From Conchocele bisecta (lineage: Eukaryota; Mollusca; Bivalvia; Lucinida; Thyasiridae), in NCBI GenBank assembly GCA_029237695.1, contig CM055265.1, forward strand, positions 44,757,331-44,821,330: a DNA stretch of 64,000 bases, read 5' to 3'. Below the pieces are notes generated by a model that ran no database searches, was not told the DNA's origin, and saw nothing but the letters and a program-made list of their open reading frames with translations. The translations under genes and the position numbers were made by a program. Numbering within the stretch: the first letter of the stretch is position 1; each line of letters begins with the position of its first letter. Below are positions 33,281 to 47,300 of the stretch, piece after piece.

Positions 33281-33437
33281 TAAACAAATGCCCATTACAA
33301 ATCTCATTATTTACCCCCACCCACCTGTTGTCGTACAGTACATTATGTTTCTGTACAGAAACTCGTACAGAAACCTAACGTACTGTACGACAACAGGTGG
33401 ATGGGGTAATGAAATCTTTATCAATGGGCATTTGTTT
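33281..33437. repeat. Strong hairpin, GTTGTCGTACAGTAC arms
   Basis: AACAAATGCCCATT at the left pairs with AATGGGCATTTGTT at the right; inner arms CACCTGTTGTCGTACAGTAC and GTACTGTACGACAACAGGTG are perfect complements; the loop is GTTTCTGTACAGAAAC-like. Confidence 0.85.
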
Positions 33438-35281
33438 TTGTTTATATCACATGTCCGAGTGTTTCACATGTGGTGAATTCGAAGAAACGAGAAGACAGAA
33501 AAATACTGCTGTTTACAGCAGGAATGAAAATAAACCCCGTCACAAAGGCTACATAATATGCATGTACGATACCGTGAGTGTTGTTATAATTATGGTGGCT
33601 CGTTAAGGACATTTCGACATTTCGTCTCGTCGTTCATTCGCCGTGTAGATCGGAGCATAAACCCATTACATCGGGTATGAACAACTTGAAACACACTGTA
33701 TTTGTTCTCATTTCTATTCAAAAGTATATTGTGATCAGTCATTTCGACCATCTAACCGCGATGGTTGAAATGAGTGCATGGTAACACCATACTGTTCTGT
33801 AAATCAGAATCCTTTTTTCTTTCGTATGAAATATTGTGTAACTTCAGCATGTGATGGGTTGAAATCGTTAATTTTAGTATCTACGCAGCGTAGAACAGGG
33901 AAAGAAAATAAATGTGTCCTTTTTACGCGACTTGGCAGCGAATTTTCTTAATGTTCGTCTCTAATGTTCGTCTCTAAGCGGCTAGAAAAGAAGGAATGAA
34001 ATTTAAAATTCTTATTCTCATTGCGTTTCATATATCATGTTTTATATATGCGCCGAAAAGTGATGAATCAAATTACAAATGTAATTTATTTATAGAATTG
34101 CGTTGTATTTCTGAACCCACATGTAACTATATATGACTCGGCTGACAGAACAAAAAGCTTCAGTAGCTTGGTAAAATAAATAGTATTTTTAATACTGAAC
34201 AAAATAACGCAAAAGCTCGTTTTTCCTGCATTCGATGACTATTAACAAAATGTTTGTTTAAACCTCTTTCAAACTGTCGTATAATATAATTATTTCACGA
34301 CCTTCGTTTTCACAAAATGTCCTTATTGGTGCATGTCCAGCGATAATGCATTACTAAATGATTTCCCCTGTTTGTCATAGCTTTTCTGATATTACGTTTT
34401 TGTACACTTGAATATAATGCATTGTTTTGGAATTTTATTTTTAAAAAATGGTGCAATGTGAGACATCATCTGAGACACAGTGCCTTGAAGGTATATGTTT
34501 CTGGCCATCTTGGATTATGGCGTGGCTCCCATGTGAACAACTTGAACATAAAAATGCATCACCGGTACGCCATGTTTGTGAAGATTGGCCAACTGTGTAC
34601 ATGTGGTCCTTGAGACTAAAATGGGGACTTAAATAGCGTCCACTGTTCTGTTCAAGAACAATATTTTGATGTTGTTAAACACAGCTAGATGCATGTGTAA
34701 TTCGAATGGGTTTGTTTACGCTACTTTGACACATACTTTTGTTTCCAAGTTCCTTGCCTCCATGCTAACCCGAATTTTCTGGCTCAGGTTGTCACGCAGG
34801 GCAACTTACTTGGGTTACTGTCCTACTAGTTATGTGTGATTACGTATTTTCCTGTAGAACTGTAGACATGGCCCACTCACTCCCGTTACTATTCCGTAAT
34901 GCCAGAATGACTGAGTCCTTCGATCGGTGTGAAGTAATTACCGTATCACTATATTCTTGCTTTTTCACAATGCGGTTTATGATCATATAATTTAATTTTT
35001 ATGTAAAAATAATTACTATTTCATGTCAACACAAATGACTAAACTTGTTAAAATATACATTTTATGGTTGAAGGAAAGCAAGGATTTTGTTAGTATTTAT
35101 GTCTCTGGGGTGAGTTATACTACCGCATATTGTTATAGAGTGCGCTATGTCCCTTGGATTTAACAAATGATTGTCATAATTTCAGGTATTTCATAATCTG
35201 CGTCTCTATTTTACTCAAAATAACAGCGCGGGAATGTCAACAACGTCCAAACAACATACAACAACAACAATACCAATAAAA

Positions 35282-35388
35282 ATGGCCGCATCCATGGAAT
35301 CTATGAAAAAGTTAGAACATTTTACTTGTTCTATATGTCTGGAGGTGTTTGAAGATCCTGTCAATATATCCTGTGGTAATGACCACGT
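35282..35388 (+). CDS. RNF166: RING gene exon 1
   Basis: Starts at ATG 35282 (AAAATGGCC context; further in-frame ATGs lie at codons 5 and 8) and encodes the first half of the RING, ending in phase 2 at donor GTGTAAGTGA. In-frame upstream sequence is not conserved-looking, so this ATG is the likely start. Confidence 0.88.
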
Positions 35389-38300
35389 GTAAGTGACAGA
35401 ACTGTGTAATAGTTTTGTGGATTGTCAGTAAAGTATACATGTGGGCAGTCGCGCAGATCCAGGGCAGGTAATTTATTTTGGATTTTTTTTTGGGTGTAAC
35501 CTACACCCGCTCACTGTAGGCCAGATCAGATATGTCACATTTAAAAAAATTAAGAGCCTCTTTTAGGGCGGAGGTGTCTCAGAGTTGTGCGGCCGACATG
35601 TTGCTTACCCTTTGGAGCTGTCCTAGAGGCCAGAAGTAGAATTGACATTGACAGAAATTATTTTACTATTGTACAGTTCTTTAGGGCATAGCGGATCGCT
35701 AAGCAGATTATTGCTGCATACGTCTTTAAAAATATATAACGTTTGGACAAGTACCTGGTACCAATAGACAGGAAAAAGTGTCTTCTTTCCAAATTGGGTT
35801 ACCTTTTTAATTTATTTCAAGGTTTTCCTCGCATAGTTCCTTGTTTACCTAACGCATTGAATTAGTCAGTAACGGATAGCGTTGGGGTTTACCGGATTGC
35901 TGTGCGACAGTTCCTGAGGGGGGAGTCTCAAAACATTCCAAATCATGTATTTGTTTTGTAAATGACTTGGAAACATGCTTACATGTATATTACATTCAGA
36001 CATGCCAAGTCTACCGATTAGAGATTCAAAACCCGATTCTCACGATCGGGATGAAAACAATCCAGATTTGAAAAATGTAAAAAAATAATAAAAATGCAAA
36101 AAATAACACAGTTACATTTTACTTTATTTGGTAGATATACAATTCCAAAAAAACATTTATAGCTTTAAAAAATACATTTGCTATAGTGTTTTCAGGTCAT
36201 ATTTTGTTTGAGACGATTCCCGCAAATACGCAAATACGCAAAATCGGCGATCCGCTACTACCGGAATCAGTTGCGTTATTATTGACGTCTGTGTTCAGTG
36301 ACATGGCGTGATTTATGAACCAAGCTTCTTTGCAGTTATAGAGGACATGATTGTACATCATATTATTCACAGAGTTTGTTTTTTCCAAACTAACTGTTTA
36401 TACATTTTTAGTGAAATTACTCTGGAGCAACCTACTTTCGCTTTAACTGGTGTAAACTTCCGGTTATGTCATTGTGTTTCTTGAAGCTATACGCACGGCA
36501 AGGAAACTGCTATATCAAAGTAAACATGTCATTGTGTGGGGGGATAGATCACTCTTCCTAACGGTAATATTTTATTTATTTTAAATGTACATTATAAAAA
36601 AATATGTTGATACAAATCTACACCGATCCGCTATACCCTAAGATCAGCTATACCCTAAAGAACTGTACCTGGGTAAGTGCTCGTTCCCCTGTGTGAATTG
36701 TGATTGTTGACAGTTTAACGGGCCTACCCAAATATAGCTCCAGCTTTTCCGCTTTATAGGCAATGGGTTGCTCTATACCGCTACACTGCAGTCAACTGTA
36801 AAACATTGCGGAATACGATTTCCATTTCACGCATTCAAATAATTCACAGGGCATTGATGTTCGCTATATACACATCATGATATCATTTTTAGCTCACCTG
36901 AGCGAAGCCCATGTGAGCTATTGTTACCGCAATGTGTTCGTCGTCGTCCGTGAACATTTTCAAACGTCTTCTCCTCGGTAACCATTGGGTCTATAGTCAC
37001 CAAACTTCATGGTCATGGTCCTTAGGTAGGGGATTACAAATTTGTTAAAATGACGTCATTACGTAATCCAAGATGGCCGCCGTATATAAAAATAGCACAA
37101 ATTCTTAAAAAATCTTCTTCTCAAGAACCGCCAACCGGATTTCGACAAAACTTGGTAGGAATGATCGATGTACATTGCTCTTTCAAAGTTGTTAAAATGG
37201 TGAACCTGGGGTCAAAAATGGGCGTGGCCTGTGGGGTCAAATTGGGGTCAAATTTTATTTTTGACTGAATATGGTCATTTCATATATCAAATTGAAGGTA
37301 TCAATGAGGCGATCACTCTGGTGCATTTTTTGTCGAAATCGGATTGTTATATCATCCAAGATGGCCGCCGAAAGGTCAAAAGGTCGTTCTTTTATTAGAG
37401 ATTTCAAAATTCTTCTTCACATGAACCGCTTGGCCCATGGTAGCCAAACTTAAAAGTTATGGTCCAGTCCATGGGTGAAGCCTTTTCAGATTTGTTAAAA
37501 TGGAGGTCATCGCTAATCCAAGATGGCCGCCGTCTAAAAATAGCATAAATTCTTAAAAAATCTTCTTCTCATGAACCGCTAGCCGGATTTCGACGAAACT
37601 TGGTAGGAATGATCGATGTACATTGCTCTTTCAAAGTTGTTAAAATGGTGACCCCGGGGTCAAAAATGGGCGTGGCCCGTGGGGTCAAATTGGGGTTAGA
37701 TTTTATTTTTGACCGAATATGGTCATGTCATATATCAAATTGAAGGTATCAATGAGGCGATCACTCTGGTGCATTTTCTGTTGAAATCGGATTGTTATGT
37801 CATCCATGATGGCCGCCGAAAGGTCAAAAGGTCGTTTTTTTATTAGAGATTTCAAAATTCTTCTTCACATGAACCGCTTGGCCCATGGTAGCCAAACTTA
37901 AAAGTTATGGTCCATGGGTGAAGCCTTTTCAGATTTGTTAAAATGGAGGTCATCGCTAATCCAAGATGGCCGCCGTCTAAAAATAGCATAAATTCTTAAA
38001 AAATCTTCTTCTCATGAACCGCTTGCCGGATTTCGACGAAACTTGGTAGGAATGATCGATATACATGGCTCTTTCAAAGTTGTTAAAATGGTGACCCCGG
38101 GGTCAAAAATGGGCGTGGCCCGTGGGGTCAAATTGGGGTCAAATTTTATTTTTGACCGAATATGGTCATATCATATATCAAATTGAAGGTATCAATGAGG
38201 CGATCACTCTGGTGCATTTTCTGTCGAAAAAGGATTGTTATGTCATCCAAGATGGCCGCCGAAAGGTCAAAAGGTTGTTCTTTTATTAGAGATTTCAAAA

Positions 38301-41300
38301 TTCTTCTTCACATGAACTGCTTGGCCCATGGTAGCCAAACTTAAAAGTTATGGTCCATGTGTGAAGCCTTTTCAGATTTGTTAAAATGGAGGTCATCGCT
38401 AATCCAAGATGGCCGCCGTCTAAAAATAGCATAAATTCTTAAAAAATCTTCTTCTCATGAACCGCTAGCCGGATTTCGACGAAACTTGGTAGGAATGATC
38501 GATGTAAAATGCTCTTTCAAAGTTGTTAAAATGGTGACCCCGGGGTCAAAAATGGGCGTGGCCCGTGGGGTCAAATTGGGGTCAAATTTTATTTTTGACT
38601 GAATATGGTCATTTCATATGGAACCACATGGCCGATGCTGGGTGAAGCATTTTCAGATTTTGTAAAATGAGAGTCATCGCTTAATCCAAGATAACCGCCA
38701 TCTAAAAATAGCACAATTTTTTTAAAACACATGAACTCAATGTCACATTCTCCTCTGGTGTTCATGGAGTCAGGTGAGCGAATTAGGGCCATCATGGCCC
38801 TCTTGTTTGTTGAGAGTAACGTATTATACAAGAACGCCAATACTTTATGAGTTGTCATGACTCGTCCCTACCAGATATTGATGCAGAAGTTACTCACCTG
38901 ACACCCCCTACCCTGCTCACTGCGCCAACTAAAACATTATACATGTACAAGAACTCCAATACTTTATCAGTTGTCTACATGTTGAGGCAATGTTACAGTT
39001 CCAAATGTATGTTTAGTACCACCGCAAACTCGTCATTAGATGCCGTTACTTGCAATCGCAAGTGAAATAATGTTTGCATCCTACGGTCCGAACATAGAAT
39101 GGTGTCAGAATGGTGATTAATTAAAACCATTTAATTACTTAATTTGCCCCCAACTTATAGGATCAGTCGTGGCTATAATTACATGTAGGCTATAGCTATA
39201 ATTATAGCGAGATCAATAGCCGTATCGACTCATAGCTCCAGATAATTATTTTAGGCAAGAGTTTTTTGACGCCTCAAAATAAAAAACGGTGGGTTTTTAG
39301 CTCGACTATTCGAAGAATAAGTAGAGCTTATGTTGTCACCCCGGCGTCGGCGTCACCGTCACGCCTTGGTTAAGGTTTTTAGTCAAGCTTGTATATGGAA
39401 TACTACTGGCCCTACACCCACCATACTTGGACAACTTCATCTCCTAGTGATGTACATCAATAACCCCTGATTTATATTTCACCTTGACCTACATTTCCTC
39501 TTGAATTACTTGGTTAATTCCCCTTGGTTAAGGTTTTTAGTCAACCTTGGTTAAGGTTTTTAGTCAAGTTTGTATATGCAATACTACTGGCCCTACACCC
39601 ACCATACTTGGACAACTTCATCTCCTAGTGATGCACATCAATAACCCCTGATCTATATTTGAACTTGACCTACATTTCCTCTTGAATTACTTAGTTAATT
39701 CCCCTTGGTTAAGGTTTTTAGTCAACCTTGGTTAATGTTTTTTTTCAAGCTTGTACATTGAATACTATTGTGTATCCAGACACCATACTTCGACAACCTT
39801 TTCTCATAGGTATGTACATCAATAACCCCTGATCTATATTTGACCTTCACCTACATTTCCTCTTCAATTACTTACTTAATTCCTTTTGGTTAAGGTTTTT
39901 AGTCAACCTTCTATATGGTATACTACTGGCCCTACACCCACCATAGACTTGGACCAACTTCATCTACCTAGTGATGTACATCAACAACCCCGCCTGATCT
40001 ATATTTTGACCTTGACCCTACATTTCCTCTTGAATTAATCTAATTCCCCTTGGTTAACGTTTTTAGTCAAGATTGTAGATGGAATACTCCTGGCCCTACA
40101 CCAACCATACTTGGACAACTTCATCTCCTAGTGATGTACATCGACAACCCCTGACCTATATTTGACCTTGACCTACATTTAACCTTGAATTACTTACTTA
40201 ATTCCCCTTGGTTAAGGTTTTTACTCGACCTTGGTTAAGCTTTTTACTCAAGCTTGTACATGGAATACTATTGTGCATACAGACACCATAATTGGACAAC
40301 CTTTTCTCATAGTGATGTACATCAATAACCCCTGATCTATATTTGATCTTGACCTACATTTCCTCTTGAATTACTTACTTAATTCTCTTTGGTTAAGGTT
40401 TTAGTCAAGCTTGTAGATGGAATACTCATGGCCCTACATCAACCATACTTGGACAACTTCATCTCCTAGTGATGTACATCAACAACCCCTGACCTATATT
40501 TGACCTTGACCTACATTTACCTTAAATTACTTTCTTAATTCCCCTTGGTTAAGGTTTTTACTCAACCTTGGTTAAGGTTTTTAGTCAAGCTTGTAGATGG
40601 AATACTATTGTGCATACAGACACCATACTTGGATAACTTTTCCTCTCATAGGGATGTACATCAATAACCCCTGACCTTTATTTTACCTTCAACCTAATTT
40701 AACATTTAACTTTGAATTGACTTGGTTAATGTTTATAGTCAAGCTTGTATATGGAATACTTCTGGGCCTACATCAACCATACTTGGACAACTTCATCTCC
40801 TAGTGATATACATCAATAATCCCTGACCTATATTTGACCTTGACCTACTTTTATCCTTGGATTACTTAGTTATCTCCCCTTGGTTACGGTTTTTACTCAA
40901 GCTTGTATATGGAATACTCCTGGGCCTACAGCAACCATACTTGGAAAACCACGCACCTACGTCCAAGGTCAAGGTCACTGTTGAAGGTCAAAGGTCAAAC
41001 CTATTGAAATTCCCTTCCGCTCTATATCTTCTACACCGATGCATGGATTATCAAATGGCTTGGCACAAATGTTTCTCATGATGAGAAGGTGTGTCGCGAT
41101 CAATAACCACGCACCTACATCCAAGGTCACAGTTGAAGGTCAAAGGTCAAACCTATTGAAATTCCCTTCTGCTCTATTTCTTCTACACCGATGCATGGAT
41201 TATCAAATTGCTAACCACGCACCTACGTCCAAGGTCACAGTTGAAGGTCAAAGGTCAAACCTATTGAAATTCCCTTCCGCTCTATATCTTCTACACCGAT

Positions 41301-44300
41301 GCATGGATTATCAAATGACTTGGCACAAATGTTTCTCATGATGAGAAGGTGTATCACAATCAATAACCACGCACCTACGTCCAAGGTCAAGGTCACAGTT
41401 GAAGGTCAAAGGTCAAACCTATTGAAATTCCCTTCTGCTCTATATCTTCTACACCGATGCATGGATTAGCAAATGCCTTGGCACAAATGTTTCTCAGGAT
41501 GAGAAAGTGTGTCGCGATCAATAACCACGCATCTACATCCAAGGTCAAGGTCACAGTTGAAGGTCAAAGGTCAAAAATATTGAAATTCCCAAATGGCTTG
41601 GCACAAATGTTTCTCACGATGAGAAGGTGTGTCGCAATCAATAACCACGCACCTACGTCCAAGGTCACTGTTGAAGGTCAAAGGTCAAACCTATTGAAAT
41701 TCCCTTCCGCTCTATGTCTTCTACACCGATGCATGGATTATCAAATGGCTTGGCACAAATGTTTCTCATGATGAGAAGGTGTGTCGCGATCAATAACCAT
41801 GCACCTACGTCCACGGTCAAGGTCACAGTTGAAGGTCAAAGGTCAAACCTATTGAAATTCCCTTCCGCTCTATATCTTCTACACTGATGCATGGATTATC
41901 AAATTGCTAACCATGCACCTACGTCCAAGGTCACAGTTGAAGGTCTTCTACACCGATGCATGGATTATCAAATGGCTTGGCACAAATGTTTCTCATGATG
42001 AGAAGGTGTGTCGCGATCAATAACCACGCACCTACGTCCAAGGTCACAGTTGAAGGTCAAAGGTCAAACCTATTGAAATTCCCTTCCGCTCTATATCTTC
42101 TACACCGATGCATGGATTATCAAATTGCTTGGCACAAATGTTTCTCATGATGAGAAGGTGTGTCGCAATCAATAACCACGCACCTACGTCCAAGGTCAAG
42201 GTCATAGTTGAAGGTCAAAGGTCAAACCTATTGAAATTCCCTTCCGCTCTATATCTTCTACACCGATGCATGGATTATCAAATGCCTGGGCACAAATGTT
42301 TCTCAGGATGAGAAGGTGTGTCTCGATCAATAACCACGCACCTATGTCCAAGGTCAAGGTCATAGTTGAAGGTCAAAGGTCAAATAACCTATTCAAATTC
42401 CCTCCGCTCTATATCTTCTACACCGATGCATGGATTATCACACTATGCCCAGGGTCAAGGTCACAGACTTGATGCGTTTGAAACCTTAACGCTCGGCTAA
42501 ATGGCTTATAATCAAAAATGCCTCATTTTCTTTGGCTGCCAGTGGGGGTATTCGTGTGCCGACAGGCCACATTTCTAGTTTCCCTTGGTTAATGTTTTTA
42601 GTCAACCTTGGTTAAGCTTTTTATGCAGGCCGCAGCCACCTTCTTTGTCAAGCTATGTGTACATCGACAACCCTCGTAGTCAAGCTATGCTGTTCTCCTA
42701 CAGCTCTTGTTTCTATTGATGTGGGGTTTTTTACTTGCGATATTGAAAATAAATGTCACAGAGTTTTGGGAGTATTAACGTTTATGTTATACATGTATGT
42801 ACATCTGTCTATCGTACTTACATGTTGTTGTAGTTTGTGGTGCTGTAGGCTACACTGTGCATTTAATATAGTGTTGTGTAGTTGCCAGGCCGACCAGGCT
42901 GCACTGTACTGTTTGTTTATAGTAAGTTCAATGTCAACAATAAACGTATTTACAGTTCCAAAACAATAACCCATACCTTGGGTCTAATACAAGTCTGCTA
43001 AATTAAGAAGCACATACAAGTATATCTACAGTATGTAATACTTTTACTAAACATATGATAACCTTTGCTGTGAAATAAACAGTCCTGAATAAAATGGGAT
43101 AATCCTTAGACACCCCACACCCTCAGTCATGGTGCTTTCACTACATTCCAGATCATAAGCACAAGACTAGCGTAAATATTTCTGCTCACTTTTGACATGG
43201 TGATGATCATCGCTTTCATTGTGCCTCTTTAATGACGATAAGTGTATGCTAGGACTGCCATCCTGGGCCCATACGTTGCGTTGCTTGTATCTTGTGCAAT
43301 ATTGACAGCAGAAGCGGTAACCCCCATCTTCAAAATTGTGTATTTTTAGCCACGGAAATTGTGTTTTCCACTTTTCAAAAGTTGATTTTGACACTGTTGT
43401 GTGACACGATTTCTTATCAAATTCAGCGCTTTTGACAGTGTAACAATCTCGGCCAATATCGATTTCACGATGGTGTCTGGGGAGGGTTCATCGCTTTGTA
43501 CTTTCGTGAAATAAGCCCGTTTCTTGAGCAGACTTCTTTTTTCGCGAAGCCATCATGTGTTACGCATGCCCACGGGGCGATGATTGAAGGACAGACTGGT
43601 CGCTACTATATTTACGCTATGAAAGACGCAGAATAATACACACCGTAGATTATTTTATCGATCAGTCTGAAAAATTCACGCCATGTAATCGGGCAGTGGA
43701 ATCAGCGAAACACACGCTATATAGCTGAAGTTGAACAGAGATTGACAAAACGCACAATATCTGGACACCTTGCGTAACAGTATTTTTTGCTGTTGTTTTT
43801 GTAACGCATGGAAATTAATTCCCTTGCGTTTTTAGACATTTCTACTGCGTATTTGACGCAAAAATGCAGCTTAACTGGAGCTCTGTTGACTGGCATGTTG
43901 TTAATTGGCATCGATTGTGGATTATGACACACCTGGACACATCAAGGTTGTCTTCCAGTGGTCATCCTTGACTAACATCAATTATCTGATAAGATGTTTG
44001 CATTTGTATAGACTATGCTGGTTCCCTCACTGACCACCGCCGGTTCTCAAACTGACCACTGCCCATAACCAGAGGACAAACGGTGGCGCCATTGTATCGT
44101 ACATAGAACAATAGTGAAAAGGGTGATTGGTTTGCTGGAATTCCTTGCCGGTGCCAGGAACCGAATTTACCAGTATAACCAACAGTTTAAATAGCATTCC
44201 GATTTGTTTGGCGATTTGTTCCGAATTTGCCGTTGTATCGCGTGCCGTTGTAAAGCGTTCTGACTGTATTTGCACATAGAAAACATAGGATGTCATCAGG

Positions 44301-47300
44301 ATCTACACTTTTTGCAAGTAATTTTCATATGTTTAGAGCAAAAACACCTCATAAATGGACTTGTCTGCAGATTATCGTGTGACAATTGGATTGGTTGCAA
44401 AATTAACATCAAATAAAAATCCATTCCAGTGAAAGGGTTACTCCTGGGGAAACACTATGCAGGGCTCCAGTTAAGATGCATAATTATACCAAATATTCGA
44501 GATATTTTTCTTTGTTCTTCACCAAAAATGGCAAGTTGGGAGTTCTTTAGAATCGTCTCAATGAGACGATTCTAAAGCACTCCCAACTTGCCATTTGTGG
44601 TGAAGAAATAACAAAATTCCCCCAAAGTTGATCAAATTACGCACCTTAACTGGAGATCTGACTATGTATGTCAATTTTGTTGTTGTAGGTTCTGTCGGGC
44701 ATGTGTACAGCATCTCCTTACGGAGGCAGATCCAAAATGTACTCTATGTCGCGGTGGTTTTATTCCAAGGCGTGTGCGCCCAAACAAGGAAATGGAAAAA
44801 CAGATGAAAATCACACATCTAGAATGCTATGGATGCAAAGCTGAGGTATGTTACTAGAGCTCCAGATAAGGTGCGTATTGGCGTATTTTACGCATTTATT
44901 TTAGCAGAATACGCTTTGGTTATGAAAAGTGGACCAGAGTACAAAATACTCATAGCAATGTGAAAATACACATTGATTTTCAAATTGAGTAGTGAATTTG
45001 AAAATACATAATAAATGAATTTTTAAATTTGTTTTATTTTTTATCATTTATTGCCTATTTATTAACCCTCTGAACCCGAAAGGCCGCTATATCGGTTTAT
45101 GCAAACAGTGCAGATCCAGATGAGCCGGCTCGTAACGAGCCGTCTCATCAGGATCTGCACTTTTGCAAGTAATTTTCATATTTCTTAGAACAAAAACACC
45201 CCCTTTTCATAAATGGACGAATCTGAAAATCATTTTGCGACCATTGGATTAGTCGGAACATTAGCATATCACAGTCCATTCCAGTTCCTTAGGGTTGAAA
45301 GGGTTAAGGAAGAAAATCAATAATACACCTGTAAAAGTAAAATGCGCATTGAATTTGAAATCTGGGGGTATAATACACCTTAAAACTTATCTGGAGCTCT
45401 GTGTTACTCTAACTACGGTAGAAATATACCTGTTCTGTGTAAATGTACAGTGCAACCTGTCTACAAGCCACCCATGGGAAGACACACAACTGGCTGTTGT
45501 AGAGAGGTGTCTGTTGTGAGGAGGTTAAATATTGAGGCATTTGTCCATTTTGGATATAAAATATTGGCTGTTACTGAGAGGGTGTTGTTGTAGAGAGGTT
45601 GCCGTTTGCGGAGGTTCAACTGTTTGTTATTTTTTCTCTACAGACTCTTTGTAAATGTCTGCCATTGCCTGCAGTGAATTAGTCAATAGTGCAACACAGA
45701 CTTTTGTCACACCTGCTTGAGCTCTAGTCGCCGCTTTTTCCGTTGTCGTCGTCTGCGTCAACAAATGTCAAAAAGTTTCTTAATCATGATATAACTTTAT
45801 TAGTACTTGAAGGATTGCTTCAATATTGGACACTTGATACATGAGAGCATATGGAACACACTCATACCACCATTAACTTGACCTTGACCTTTTTATGCTC
45901 CCGCCACCAAATGGTGAGGGGGCATATTGTGTTACCGGCGTCAGTATGTCCCGTCTCTCCGTCCTGAAACCTTTCAGCTATCCTTACACGGATCTGCTTG
46001 ATATTTCACACATGTATTTCTCTAATGGTCCTCTACTGCCCATGTGAAAAATCCACGATCGTCCTGCCCCTGCTAAGCCCAGGGTGAAAGTCACATACTT
46101 GGTGCATTAGAAACTCTGGTAGGTGTCTTATAATGTGGCTTTCCATGTCACATGGATCTGCTCTTGATATTTCACACACCCTTTGCTCTGATGGTCTGCT
46201 TTCATGCTGTGACAAATCCATGCTTCTCTGGCCCTCTGTGTTTTTCAAATGTGCCTCGTTTTCTTTAGCTGCCAGCGGCGGCCTTTGTGTGCCGACAGGT
46301 CACATTTCTCGTTTACCTTCACATTTTTTAGGAAACACTTAGCCATTTTTTTATGTCAAAAAGTTTGTACAAGTTTCTTTGTCATATAACATTGACATTT
46401 GGTACATGTGAGCATTTAGAACACACTTATGCCCCCATTAATATAACCTTGACATTTTTTACCTTCACATGGTTGTAGAAACACTTAGCCGTTTTTTTCG
46501 TCAAAAAGTTGTACAAGTACATCATCATATACCTTTAATATTACTTGATGGATTGCTTCAATATTTGGACACTTGATACATGTAAGCATTTGGAACACAC
46601 TCATGACCTTCACCTTTTTGACCTTCACATTTTAGCAGAAACACTTAGCCATTTTTACGTCAACAAGTTTGTACCAGTGTCTTCATCATCGTATAACTTT
46701 AATATTACATGATGGATTGCTTCAATATTTGGACACAGTCATGCTGCCATTAACATGACCTTGTCCTTTTTCTTGCTTATGATCATATTATGGTCAAAAG
46801 CCTCGGCAGGCGCGACACTGTGTTTGTGGCAGAATTCTTGTTACATCAAAAAGTTTGTACAAGTTTCTTCATCATCATACATGTATATAACATTAATATT
46901 AATTGATGAATTGCTTCAATGTTTGGACACTTGATACATGTGAGCATTTGGAACACACTCATGATGCTTCCATAACAAGAACAAAAAAAAACGGGTATTG
47001 GATTGGTAACAGCCGGGCGTCCAAGTCCAATGTTAAGTTTTTGTGTTTTGTCCATTCCTGTACCACATAGAACTTCCATACTTGCACAACTTCATAACCA
47101 ACGGGTACCTATCACATACAACTATCAAACATGTGACCTTTTTTTACTTTGACCTATTTTTTCCACGTAATCGACTTAGCCATAAAGCCCATTTCCAAGT
47201 TTTCGTGTTTAGGTCCATTTCTCTACAACTGTACCACCTAGGACCACCATTCTTGCATGACTTCATAACCAACGGTTGCCAACCACATACCACTATCCAA

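Larger units (their letters stand above)
31561..35281. other. Intergenic DNA with three fold-backs, upstream of the RING gene
   Basis: No gene recognised. Contains fold-backs at about 32280-32400, 32667-32812 and 33281-33437 (listed separately). The last few hundred bases before 35282 should hold the promoter and 5' UTR of the RING gene, but I see no clear TATA box or initiator. Confidence 0.45.

Noticed and set aside
41039..42311. Series of frames encoding HAPTSK...RCMDYQ-like repeats
   Set aside because: They are reads through the P2 array; the 158-bp unit is not a multiple of three and units carry indels, so no repeated protein is maintained.
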